From Candidatus Treponema equifaecale (lineage in GTDB: Bacteria > Spirochaetota > Spirochaetia > Treponematales > Treponemataceae): a DNA stretch of 48,269 nt. Below, one piece after another: positions 17,276 to 25,264 of this stretch. Numbering within the stretch: position 1 is the first letter of the stretch; each line of letters starts with the position of its first letter. Below the pieces are notes generated by a model. That model searched no databases and was not told where the DNA came from. It saw nothing but the letters and a program-made list of their open reading frames with translations. The stretch covers positions 1-48,269 of the forward strand of contig JAGHUJ010000046.1 of assembly GCA_018064905.1 (NCBI GenBank), written 5' to 3'. A program made the position numbers and the translations under genes.

Positions 17276-17919
17276 GTGCCTTTAAGCTTTTAATCAGCAT
17301 TGTTCCTCATGACAGGGGAGAGAAACTTACCAGAGCTGCAATGGAAAGCGGTTGTCGTGGCGGTACTGTTCTTATTGGCCGGGGACTGGCAAATTCAAAT
17401 CTTGCCGCAGTGCTTGGACTCGGAGAATCTACCAAGGACGTGATAATGATGGTTGCTGCAAGAAATGCGGTGGATTCAATCTGGAATGCGATTGTAATGT
17501 CTTCCAGCAGGGAGCGTAGAAATTTTGGTCAGCTGTTTTGCGTGGATGCTGATTCTGTTATGAAGGCTGGAAATGTTACTGGAGGTGCCAATATGGAAAA
17601 TGCAAAGACTGAAAATGAAATGATCACTGTAATTGTAAATAAAGGCTATGCGGATGATGTTATGGCTGCTGCCAGAAGTGCCGGTGCTGGTGGTGGAACT
17701 GTTCTGAATGCCCGCGGTACTGCCCGGGAAAATGATGAGCGATTCTTTGGTATGCACATTGTTCCGGAAAAGGAAATGCTGATTATGGTTGTTCCTTCAG
17801 AAAAAAAGGAAGCCGTGATGAATGCAATCAAGGAAATCAAATGCCTTAAGGAGCCTGGAATGGGTATTGCCTTTAGTGCTGGTGTAGAAAATTTCTCGAT
17901 GCTTGGAAAGAAAAAATAA
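17272..17919 (+). CDS. Tandem P-II-like signalling protein
   Basis: A protein of about 215 residues with two P-II-like domains in one chain. The first (residues 1-100) has FKLLISIVPHDRGEKLTRAAMESG and RGGTVLIGRG; the second (about 108-205) has ITVIVNKGYADDVMAAARSAGAGGGTV split over residues 110-137. ATG 17272 is chosen because AAAGGAGG ends 9 bases before it; the ATG at 17263 touches the ribosome-binding site. It overlaps the DUF1538 stop, so it is translationally coupled and probably controls that membrane protein, as P-II controls transporters such as AmtB. The classical uridylylated T-loop Tyr motif is not visible. Confidence 0.85.
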   Translation: MSAFKLLISIVPHDRGEKLTRAAMESGCRGGTVLIGRGLANSNLAAVLGLGESTKDVIMMVAARNAVDSIWNAIVMSSSRERRNFGQLFCVDADSVMKAGNVTGGANMENAKTENEMITVIVNKGYADDVMAAARSAGAGGGTVLNARGTARENDERFFGMHIVPEKEMLIMVVPSEKKEAVMNAIKEIKCLKEPGMGIAFSAGVENFSMLGKKK

Positions 17920-17926
17920 AAAAAAT

Positions 17927-17955
17927 CTGAAAAAATCTTCATAACATGATATAAT
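17927..17955 (+). promoter_or_regulatory. Promoter of the 551-residue conserved gene
   Basis: Extended -10 TGATATAAT (TATAAT at 17950-17955) with a -35-like CTGAAA at 17927-17932, spacing 17. A GAGG ribosome-binding site follows about 12 bases before the ATG. Confidence 0.65.
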
Positions 17956-17985
17956 TTATATTTATTAAAAGAGGAATTTTTTAAC

Positions 17986-19641
17986 ATGATTGATCAAGAT
18001 TTGGACCCTACTATAGCCGCCCTTCTTGCAGAAGCTGATGCTCCGGCGCCGTCAAAACTGCCTTCCTTCAAGGAAATTTCAGACGGCACTTCAATGAAGA
18101 TGAAAGATGATTCTCCTGGTGGATCGGCTCACAAGGTTGACCTTTCGCAGAGAGGATTTAAACAGATTGAAAAATTCTATGAGGAAGAATCCAATCACAT
18201 TTTTGATGACACAAGCTATTACCGCACTGCTTTAAATGGTGAAGGTGCACCGGCTCAGCGTGTTCATCAGATTCTTTCTAAATACCTTACCTGTCAGGAT
18301 CCAAAGGACAGAACCGTATACCGACAGCAGATTGTTACAGCCTGGTGGGAGCTTATTAAAACTATGGGTCCAAAGGCTGCGGACTACAATCTTGAAAAAC
18401 CAAAACGAATGCTTCTCAGATATGGTGTTGTTCTTCCTTCTCTTTTCACGCCTGAACAGAAGCAGCTTTTTTCAACAGCAATTCTGGACAACAACACCGG
18501 AGAACCGGTTTTTTATATGGACGAATGGTTCAAGGAGATTGCATCTGGTCGTCTTAATCTTTCTGCAACTGATGAGGCGAGAACTCCACGAAAAACAGAT
18601 CCAGGTTTTGAACAACAGCGTATTCAGCAGCTTAAAAACAAAAACGATGGAAAGCTTCAGAATGCGGAAAGTCTTGTAAATCAAAAAGAAAGTGAAAGAA
18701 ACATGCTGGAATCTGAGCTGTTGAACAGGATCAACGCTCTTTGTGAACATGCACCAATGATCGGGCTTGAACCTCACAAGCAGACTTATACTGAAGGCCA
18801 GCGACATCTTTTCATTGAAATTCAGGAAAAGCTTCGTGCCCTGCAAAAAAATGACAAGGAACTGGCCGGCTATATAAAGGATTTTGAGGAAGCCCGCGCT
18901 GTAAACAATTCCCTTATGGATAAAATCGATACTCAGCAGGAAGTTGTTGAGGTTAACCATCAGGATTTTGAGATTGAATGGTCAACGGTTCGACAGATGG
19001 CAAAAATGACTTGTGGCCGCCAGGGAAATCAATTCCCGGTATTTACAAGAGAATTCTACCATTGTGTTCCAAGAGGAACTGGTTTCCGCGAGAACGTTTT
19101 GAACATCCTAAAATGGGTTGAGGACAATGATCCTGAATGCTTCGTTCGTCTTCACAAAAATGTAAAGAACAGAATCGTGCCTTACGTGCTTTGTCTGCCA
19201 ACTTACGGTGACTTTGGTTTCTGCTGGGAACCATTTGACCGCTACAACCGTGTTACAAGCCGTGGACGAATCGTAATTCCAATGTATCCAAGAGATCTTA
19301 AGATTGCAATTCTTATGGCTGTTGCTGATTTGCGCTGGCAGGTTGCAAAGGAAAAGGCCTCATATTATTGGATGGAAGAAGGTCTTACAGGTCAGTATTA
19401 TCAGTGGATTGAAAGCCAGAAGCTGAAGGGTGATTTGAAGTCTTACTTTATTTCAGATTATGTTCTTTGGATGACAAAGGAATTGGACGGCGTTCAGAGA
19501 ATGGAAAAAGAAGTTCGTGCAATTTTCTGGCGGTTTGTTCCATTCAGTCAGGAAAAGAAGGACGATTTGAGAAAGCGCTCTACAGTTTATCAGGAATTGT
19601 ATCAGCGTGATCTTAACCGTGCTATGTCGGACGGATATTAA
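17986..19641 (+). CDS. Conserved hypothetical protein, 551 residues
   Basis: I do not recognise a named family. The protein is cytoplasmic by appearance: no signal peptide or membrane helix. It starts with a disordered acidic region (residues 1-55), then an alpha-helical domain (60-200), a charged coiled coil (about 205-320) and a C-terminal domain rich in aromatic residues (330-551), with CWEPFDRYNRVTSRGRIVIPMY in the middle cut by no gap. It has its own promoter, sits between the P-II gene and pta, and ends in a hairpin terminator. A treponeme-specific protein is likely; no function is assigned. Confidence 0.9.
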   Translation: MIDQDLDPTIAALLAEADAPAPSKLPSFKEISDGTSMKMKDDSPGGSAHKVDLSQRGFKQIEKFYEEESNHIFDDTSYYRTALNGEGAPAQRVHQILSKYLTCQDPKDRTVYRQQIVTAWWELIKTMGPKAADYNLEKPKRMLLRYGVVLPSLFTPEQKQLFSTAILDNNTGEPVFYMDEWFKEIASGRLNLSATDEARTPRKTDPGFEQQRIQQLKNKNDGKLQNAESLVNQKESERNMLESELLNRINALCEHAPMIGLEPHKQTYTEGQRHLFIEIQEKLRALQKNDKELAGYIKDFEEARAVNNSLMDKIDTQQEVVEVNHQDFEIEWSTVRQMAKMTCGRQGNQFPVFTREFYHCVPRGTGFRENVLNILKWVEDNDPECFVRLHKNVKNRIVPYVLCLPTYGDFGFCWEPFDRYNRVTSRGRIVIPMYPRDLKIAILMAVADLRWQVAKEKASYYWMEEGLTGQYYQWIESQKLKGDLKSYFISDYVLWMTKELDGVQRMEKEVRAIFWRFVPFSQEKKDDLRKRSTVYQELYQRDLNRAMSDGY

Positions 19642-19646
19642 TTATA

Positions 19647-19690
19647 AGGGCATCTGCAGAAACTAAGTTTTTACAGATGCCCTAAATTTA
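19647..19690 (+). terminator. Hairpin terminator
   Basis: A perfect 10-bp stem, AGGGCATCTG (19647-19656) with CAGATGCCCT (19674-19683), a 17-base loop and a weak T-rich tail (AAATTTATCTTG). It separates the hypothetical gene from pta. Confidence 0.7.
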
Positions 19691-19783
19691 TCTTGTTATT
19701 TCATTTATCTTTTTTTCTTAAAGTGGTAAAATATTTTGATTCATTTTTGAACCAATATTTACATTTATTTATCGAGGCAAAAT

Positions 19784-20854
19784 ATGGACTTTGTAAAAGA
19801 ACTCCGCGCAAAAGCAAAAGCTGCTAACAAAACAATCGTACTTTGCGAAGGCGAAGACAAACGCGTTGTAGAAGCTGCTTCAGTTGTTGTAAAAGAAGGA
19901 ATCGCAAAAATCATTCTTCTTGGAAACGAAGCAAAAATTAAAGAATTCGGTTTTGATATGACTGGTGTTCAGATCGTTGACCCAGCTACAGATCCAAATG
20001 TAGACAAATATGCAGAAATCCTTTACAAGGCTCGTGAAGGAAAAATCAACAAGAAAACAAATGAACCAGAATATGCTGATGTTGCAGCTGCAAAAGCTTA
20101 CCTTCAGAAATTCGCTTCTTTCCCAACAACTGGTAAAGAAGGAAAAGACAAGCTGGACAACACAATGTACGGTGCTTTGATGCTCAAAGCTGGTGTTGCT
20201 GACGGTTTTGTTTCAGGTGCATGCCACTCAACAGCAAACACACTCCGCCCAGGTCTTCAGGTTATCAAAACAGCTCCTGGCGTAAACACAGTTTCTTCTT
20301 GTTTCGTAATGGTTGCTCCAGAAGGCGGAAACAAATATCTTTCACAGGGTGTTTCAATCTTTGGTGACTGTGCTATCAACATTGATCCAACAGAAGAACA
20401 GCTTGCTGACATTGCAATCGCTTCTGCTGATACAGCAAAGAAAATTGCAGGTCTTGAACCAAAAGTAGCAATGCTTTCATTCTCTACAAAGGGTTCTGGT
20501 GCAGATCCTAAAAATGGTGATACTGTAGGTAAAGTTCAGCGTGCAACTGCTCTTGCTAAAGAAAAGGCTCCAGAACTTGCTTTGGACGGTGAATTCCAGT
20601 TTGACGCTGCTATTGCTCCAGAAGTTGGCGAACTCAAGGCTCCTGGTTCAGCTGTAGCTGGTCACGCTAATACATTCATCTTCCCAAACATCAATGCTGG
20701 TAACATTGGTTATAAGATTGCTGCACGTATGGGTGGATGGAAGGCAATTGGTCCTGTTTGTCAGGGCTTTGCAAAACCTCTCAACGACTTGAGCCGCGGA
20801 TGTAACGTAGACGAAATCGTTGATACAGTTGCAGTAACTGCTCTTCAGGCATAA
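19784..20854 (+). CDS. pta: Phosphate acetyltransferase
   Basis: Converts acetyl-CoA and phosphate to acetyl phosphate; with acetate kinase it forms the ATP-yielding acetate pathway of fermentative treponemes. The 356-residue product has the short form without the N-terminal DRTGG part. Motifs: VLCEGEDKRVVEAA, SGACHSTANTLRPGLQVI, TKGSGADP, ELALDGEFQFDAAI, HANTFIFPNINAGNIGYKI. GAGG lies 7 bases before ATG. ackA is not in the window. Codon use is close to that of the ribosomal genes, consistent with high expression. Confidence 0.96.
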   Translation: MDFVKELRAKAKAANKTIVLCEGEDKRVVEAASVVVKEGIAKIILLGNEAKIKEFGFDMTGVQIVDPATDPNVDKYAEILYKAREGKINKKTNEPEYADVAAAKAYLQKFASFPTTGKEGKDKLDNTMYGALMLKAGVADGFVSGACHSTANTLRPGLQVIKTAPGVNTVSSCFVMVAPEGGNKYLSQGVSIFGDCAINIDPTEEQLADIAIASADTAKKIAGLEPKVAMLSFSTKGSGADPKNGDTVGKVQRATALAKEKAPELALDGEFQFDAAIAPEVGELKAPGSAVAGHANTFIFPNINAGNIGYKIAARMGGWKAIGPVCQGFAKPLNDLSRGCNVDEIVDTVAVTALQA

Positions 20855-20881
20855 TTCAATGTGCAATTCATAATTAACAAG

Positions 20882-20925
20882 AAAGGGGGCTGTCAGTTTG
20901 TGGCAGCCCCCTTTCTTGTTTTATA
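20882..20925. terminator. Strong bidirectional terminator after pta
   Basis: A 14-bp stem (20882-20895 with 20901-20914, one wobble) with arms beginning AAAGGGGGCTG and a 5-base loop is followed by CTTGTTTT. The same hairpin on the minus strand would end the lspA transcript. The preceding 25 bases contain GTGCAATT/CATAATT, similar to the stretch before the hairpin at 37,634. Confidence 0.85.
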
Positions 20926-21222
20926 TTATTTAATTTTTTTCTGATATTTGCTTACTACTTTTGGATCCAGTTTGTCGTGGAGGTTGAATTTCTCTATGGC
21001 CCAGCTTACAGTTTTTACGGAAATTGACATTGCCACAATGAGTCCAACCAGAAGAACCAGTGGAAGCACAACCTGAATTGGCATGCTTTCGCCCAGATTT
21101 GGGTTGCTGCTCAAGCTGAACATAAGCAAGGCAATAATCGCTCCTTCAACCAAAAGGCCTATTGCTACGTTAAAAACAATAACGCAGAGGTTGAATATAT
21201 TTGTTCTTTCTTTGATTGTCAT
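20926..21222 (-). CDS. Small membrane protein downstream of lspA
   Basis: A 98-residue protein with two membrane helices (about residues 10-35 and 48-70) and a basic C terminus (KYQKKIK). Its ATG overlaps the lspA stop (TAATG), so it is coupled to lspA translation. No named family was recognised. A role near lipoprotein maturation is only a guess from position. Confidence 0.75.
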   Translation of the reverse strand: MTIKERTNIFNLCVIVFNVAIGLLVEGAIIALLMFSLSSNPNLGESMPIQVVLPLVLLVGLIVAMSISVKTVSWAIEKFNLHDKLDPKVVSKYQKKIK

Positions 21223-21788
21223 TATTCGTCTTCTCCTGCCTTGTGGGTTTTTACTGCGAAGATAAATGAAATTACCAGAAGAATTCCGCAGATTACAACT
21301 GCCATATCTGCCACATTGAATGTAGGCCAGCGTTCAAAACCGAAAAGTCCGTAGAATTTGATATCGATAAAATCCACAACGCCTTCTGTACGGAAGAAAC
21401 GGTCTATCAGGTTTCCAAAACCGCCGCCTGCAATTCCTGTTATGGCCCAGCGCTGAAGCTGTGTGAATTCATCATTTCTGAAATATATTCCAAGTACGAT
21501 GAAAATTACGATGAGCGGAACGATTCTGAAAAGAATACCTCTTGCTGCCAGAGACCAGCCGTGGCCGATTGAAAAGGCGATTCCTGGATTTGACACATGA
21601 ATTATGCGAAGAAAATCACCAAAAAATTCTGCACCGATTGTGTTCATTGGAACATTTTTTACGATGAGATATTTTGTGATCTGATCTGCAAGGATGATCA
21701 CCAGCGTTAGAATCAGAGGAATGATTTTTTTTGCTTTTGGATATTTTGGTTTGAATTTAACTTCAATTGTGTTTGTCGAATTTGGCAT
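21222..21788 (-). CDS. lspA: Lipoprotein signal peptidase (signal peptidase II)
   Basis: Cleaves signal peptides of diacylglyceryl-modified prolipoproteins in the inner membrane. The 188-residue product has four membrane helices and both catalytic Asp motifs: GGFGNLIDRFF near residue 122 and FNVADMAVV near residue 152, plus ADQITKYLI near 35. The start has TGATATAAT nine bases upstream and no Shine-Dalgarno. It overlaps the small membrane gene after it. Confidence 0.94.
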   Translation of the reverse strand: MPNSTNTIEVKFKPKYPKAKKIIPLILTLVIILADQITKYLIVKNVPMNTIGAEFFGDFLRIIHVSNPGIAFSIGHGWSLAARGILFRIVPLIVIFIVLGIYFRNDEFTQLQRWAITGIAGGGFGNLIDRFFRTEGVVDFIDIKFYGLFGFERWPTFNVADMAVVICGILLVISFIFAVKTHKAGEDE

Positions 21789-21797
21789 AGTTCTAAA

Positions 21798-21806
21798 ATT
21801 ATATCA
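21798..21806 (-). promoter_or_regulatory. Extended -10 box before lspA
   Basis: TGATATAAT on the minus strand, then TTTAGAACT and ATG. The TGA is also the stop codon of the NIF3-family gene upstream. The predicted 5' leader is about three bases. Confidence 0.6.
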
Positions 21807-22571
21807 AAGACCTGTTGGAATGTCGATAAAGACAACCTCCAGCCCCTTTTCTTCCTTAAGTTTTTTTGCCACCAGCTGTACGCCAACGGTTTCTGTCTGA
21901 TAATGTCCGCCTGCAATCACATTTATTCCGGCTTCCTTGATTCCATGGAATTCTTCGTGGCCGATTTCACCTGTGATATATGCATCTGCTCCAATTTCAA
22001 CAGCCTGATCAAAATCATCGCCGGCTCCACCAGAAATCACCGCAACTTTTTTGATCTTTTTTTTGCCGAATGGAAGCACATGAGCCGGTTTTTCGCCATT
22101 TGGAAACAAAAGTTTTGCCAGCTCATCGATTTCAACTTCTTCTTTTAATTCGCCATAGCAGCCTAAGGTCATGCCCCGCCAGGTTCCGAATGGTTTTGGA
22201 TTCTGAAGACCTAATCTTGCTGCAATTCCAAAATTGTTTCCCACCTGATCATTTGCATCCAGCGGAATATGGTAGGCACAGAGGGCCAGGTCATTCTTGA
22301 TGAATGTGGAAATGCGCTTGTAGTGGTTTCCTGTTATAGTCTGACAGTGCCCCCAGAAAAGTCCGTGATGAACGAAAAGAAGCTGTGCTCCAAGTTCTGA
22401 AGCTTTTCTGGCTGTTTCCTCGCAGGCATCCACGGCAAATGCAACCTTTGTGATTTGTTTTGTGTCCGGTGCGCTGTTTGAAATTTGAATTCCGTTGAGA
22501 GAAATATCGCTGGAAAAATCTTCTTTTTTTAAGTAGGAATTGAAATATTGATCAAGCTCATTTAGCGTCAT
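21804..22571 (-). CDS. NIF3-like dinuclear metal centre protein
   Basis: A widespread hexameric protein with a two-metal site; its physiological role is unsettled (GTP cyclohydrolase I type 2 is one annotation). The 255-residue product has FVHHGLFWG near residue 70, AYHIPLDAND near 100, YITGEIGHEEFH near 195 and AGGHYQTETVGV near 220, which together supply the His/Asp/Glu ligands. ATG 22571 (MTLNELDQYF) matches the family start; an in-frame ATG at 22583 is possible. It overlaps the end of the upstream membrane gene, so both form one transcript. Confidence 0.92.
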   Translation of the reverse strand: MTLNELDQYFNSYLKKEDFSSDISLNGIQISNSAPDTKQITKVAFAVDACEETARKASELGAQLLFVHHGLFWGHCQTITGNHYKRISTFIKNDLALCAYHIPLDANDQVGNNFGIAARLGLQNPKPFGTWRGMTLGCYGELKEEVEIDELAKLLFPNGEKPAHVLPFGKKKIKKVAVISGGAGDDFDQAVEIGADAYITGEIGHEEFHGIKEAGINVIAGGHYQTETVGVQLVAKKLKEEKGLEVVFIDIPTGL

Positions 22572-23691
22572 CTGCTTTTCCATCCTGTGCCTGAGTTTCT
22601 GGAGCTGCTTCTTCAGCTGTTTCGGCTTCTTCTGGTTTTGGCTCTTCTACAGGAAAGGCCTCTGCAGTCTTAAGTGCAACATATCTTGGAATGAAAAGGG
22701 AAGTGTCCCTTTGTTTTTTCTGGTATGAAGCAAAAATCGGTTCAGTCTGTCCTATAAATCCAAAGCCCGGAGTTTCATATTCTTCAATTCGGTTGATTGA
22801 GAAAAAGCCCATGGAATTTTCTGTAAATTTTTCAACAACGCTGTAAATTGAATCAAAACTCACGCAGTCAACAATGTAACCGAATTTCCTGTCATCTCCA
22901 AAGAATTCGTAGGAAAACTTTGAAAGGGTCTCGTATTTTTTTGCGGCAAGGTTGTCTTCAAATTCTTCCAGCTTGTGATAGTTTTCAGTGTCAAATTGTT
23001 TCATTCGTAAAGTGAAAAGTCTTCTTGCATTTTTGAAATTCATGATTGGATTTTGAAAGAATTCAGTGTCTTTTGTGAAAAAATCTGCCGCCATCACAGA
23101 ATAACCTTTTTGAGCAAGCAGAAAGAAATATGGTTCGTAGAATTTTGTCTGCCCCAGGTTTGTTCCTGCAAAAATCAGAACCGGCTTGTAGCTGTATTTT
23201 TCTTTTTCTGAAGGCTCGTAGATATAAATCATCCCTGTTGGTTTTTCGCCTTGAAAATAATCTGTTTTTAAACGAATTGATTCAATTGATTTACCTGTGA
23301 GAGAGATTTGTGTTTTTGTAGCATTGAATTTGGATGGATTTAATCTGACTGGTCTAAAATAGATGATTACTGCAAGTGAAAAAACTGTAATCAAAAGGCT
23401 GATTATTGTGAATACAACAAAACTTGTGCTGTAGTGGTCAACAAGAAGTCTTGCCCGCAGCCTGAGCACAGATCGGAAATTAATCAGAGATGTGAATATG
23501 GCCAGAATAAAAAGGATGATGTTAATCAGTGAAAGGTCAAAGCACAGAAGGTTTATTGCAGCTATGATTGTTGCGCAGGGTGAAAAAACAGCAAAGCAGT
23601 CTACACGTGGATTTTTTATGAAAAGAATTCTGACGTTGCAAGCGAGAATGAGCAGGAGAATTAGAATTTGTGAAAGGAAACATTCAAACAT
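22558..23691 (-). CDS. Membrane protein with hydrolase-like soluble domain
   Basis: A 377-residue protein. Residues 1-120 contain about four membrane helices. Residues 130-345 form a soluble domain with a segment PVLIFAGTNLGQTKFYEPYF followed by LAQKGYSVMAADFF, which resembles the opening strands of an alpha/beta-hydrolase, but no GxSxG nucleophile is seen. The last 35 residues are Glu/Ala/Pro-rich. The start has TAAAAT six bases upstream and no ribosome-binding site. It shares its end with the NIF3 gene. No named family was recognised. Confidence 0.8.
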   Translation of the reverse strand: MFECFLSQILILLLILACNVRILFIKNPRVDCFAVFSPCATIIAAINLLCFDLSLINIILFILAIFTSLINFRSVLRLRARLLVDHYSTSFVVFTIISLLITVFSLAVIIYFRPVRLNPSKFNATKTQISLTGKSIESIRLKTDYFQGEKPTGMIYIYEPSEKEKYSYKPVLIFAGTNLGQTKFYEPYFFLLAQKGYSVMAADFFTKDTEFFQNPIMNFKNARRLFTLRMKQFDTENYHKLEEFEDNLAAKKYETLSKFSYEFFGDDRKFGYIVDCVSFDSIYSVVEKFTENSMGFFSINRIEEYETPGFGFIGQTEPIFASYQKKQRDTSLFIPRYVALKTAEAFPVEEPKPEEAETAEEAAPETQAQDGKADDAK

Positions 23692-23697
23692 AAGGTT

Positions 23698-23703
23698 ATT
23701 TTA
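23698..23703 (-). promoter_or_regulatory. -10 box for a leaderless membrane-protein transcript
   Basis: TAAAAT on the minus strand, then AACCTT and ATG. No Shine-Dalgarno sequence. It lies back-to-back with the promoter of the HDOD gene. Confidence 0.45.
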
Positions 23704-23735
23704 CTTAAATTTCTTCTATATTCCAAGTTCGTGCG

Positions 23736-23765
23736 TTGTATTTTCGCTTTTTAGTGTGTTATAAT
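23736..23765 (+). promoter_or_regulatory. Promoter of the HDOD gene
   Basis: Extended -10 TGTTATAAT (TATAAT 23760-23765) with TTGTAT at 23736-23741, spacing 18. The start codon follows the -10 by nine bases, giving a leader of about three bases. Confidence 0.65.
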
Positions 23766-23774
23766 ATTAGAAGC

Positions 23775-25262
23775 ATGGCGCAAGAACAAAAAGTTTCGTT
23801 AGATATTTCAAAAATTAAAATGGCTATACGGGCCGGAATTCCTCTCTCAATTACGACATATACTCTGCCTCGCGAAATGGCTGAATATATGGAAGATGTT
23901 CTTTCTGCATTTCTTACCGAACTTGATCAGCCTCACATGGTTGAATATCTGCGTTACTGCCTTAACGAACTTGTTACAAATGCCAAAAAAGCAAACACAA
24001 AGCGTCTTTTCTTCCGTGAAAAAGGTCTGGACATTTATAATAATGAAGATTATGCAAAGGGCATGGAAACCTGCAAGGAAGAAACTCTCAATAATCTCAA
24101 ATATTACCTGGGGTTGCAGAAGCAGGCGGGACTTTATGTTAAGCTTGTAATTCAGACCAGAAACAATAAAATCAAAATTGAAGTCAGAAACAATTCTGAA
24201 ATGACCTTTGCTGAATACAAGCGTGTTCATGACAAAATGAGCCGTGCACAGCAGTATACTTCAGTTGATCAGGCTATGAATCAGATTATTGACCAGTCTG
24301 AAGGTGCTGGTCTTGGAATCATCATCATGATTCTTATGCTGGAAAAAATCGGACTTACAGAAGAAAATTTTCAGGTAATCTGCGAAAACGGAGAAACAAT
24401 TACAAGAATCATCCTTCCGCTGAATGAAAAGACTCAGAAGGATCTTTCCGTTGTTTCTCATGAATTTGTAAGCATCATCGACAGTCTTCCTCAATTCCCT
24501 GACAACATCATGAAGATCAACCGTCTTTTGAATGATTCAAATTCAAAGATGAGTGAAATCGCCATGCTTATTTCCAGCGATGTTTCCCTTACTACTGATT
24601 TGCTGAAGCTTGTAAATTCTGCAGCCTTTGCATTGGCTTCTCCATGCCGCAGTATTGCAGATGCAGTCAAGATGGTAGGACTTCGCGGTATCAGAAACAT
24701 GCTGATTTCTGTTGGCTCAATGAACGGCTTGCAGAAGCTTAATCCAAATGACAAATCTCTTTGGGATCATGCCTATAAGGTTGCCTTCTATTCATATAAT
24801 CTTGCCCGCAATTTTTGTAGCGATGACAGAAGCGTAATTGATGATGCCTATGTTTGCGGCCTTTTGCATGACATGGGAAAACTTGTGTTTGCCACACTTC
24901 TTCCTGAAACTGCAAGCAAGGTGAAGGGTGTTTGTGCCGCAAAGGGGATTTCTTCTGATATTTTTGAGAAACTGACTGCAGGTGTAAATCACGGGGAGGT
25001 TGGTTCCCTCATTGCAGAAAAATGGAATTTCCCGGATGTTATTTCTTCTGTAATCAGAAACCACCATGAGCCTGATGCTGCTTCTCCAGAAACAAAGAAG
25101 CTCACAGCTGTCGTATATCTTTCCGATATGATCACGCATTATCAGGATGGCGAAGTGGATTTCTACCAGTTTGACAGGGATGTTCTGGACTTGTTCAAGA
25201 TTGCAAGCGAAGATCAGCTCAGGAGAATTTCAGAGCGTCTGAAAGCGGCCTTTGAAAAATAG
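23775..25262 (+). CDS. GHKL-ATPase-like and HDOD two-domain signalling protein
   Basis: A 495-residue cytoplasmic protein. Residues 1-225 resemble a histidine-kinase type ATPase domain: the N-box-like LNELVTNAKKAN near 62 and a glycine loop GAGLGIIIMI near 176, but no phospho-accepting His domain. Residues 235-450 are an HDOD domain (SLPQFPDNIMKINRLL, LTTDLLKLVNSAAF, CGLLHDMGKLVFA, NHHEPD). HDOD proteins act in signalling and motility in other bacteria. ATG 23775 is used because the promoter lies right before it; the in-frame start at 23736 lies within the -35. It runs into a convergent gene only 2 bases away. Confidence 0.88.
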   Translation: MAQEQKVSLDISKIKMAIRAGIPLSITTYTLPREMAEYMEDVLSAFLTELDQPHMVEYLRYCLNELVTNAKKANTKRLFFREKGLDIYNNEDYAKGMETCKEETLNNLKYYLGLQKQAGLYVKLVIQTRNNKIKIEVRNNSEMTFAEYKRVHDKMSRAQQYTSVDQAMNQIIDQSEGAGLGIIIMILMLEKIGLTEENFQVICENGETITRIILPLNEKTQKDLSVVSHEFVSIIDSLPQFPDNIMKINRLLNDSNSKMSEIAMLISSDVSLTTDLLKLVNSAAFALASPCRSIADAVKMVGLRGIRNMLISVGSMNGLQKLNPNDKSLWDHAYKVAFYSYNLARNFCSDDRSVIDDAYVCGLLHDMGKLVFATLLPETASKVKGVCAAKGISSDIFEKLTAGVNHGEVGSLIAEKWNFPDVISSVIRNHHEPDAASPETKKLTAVVYLSDMITHYQDGEVDFYQFDRDVLDLFKIASEDQLRRISERLKAAFEK

Positions 25263-25264
25263 CA

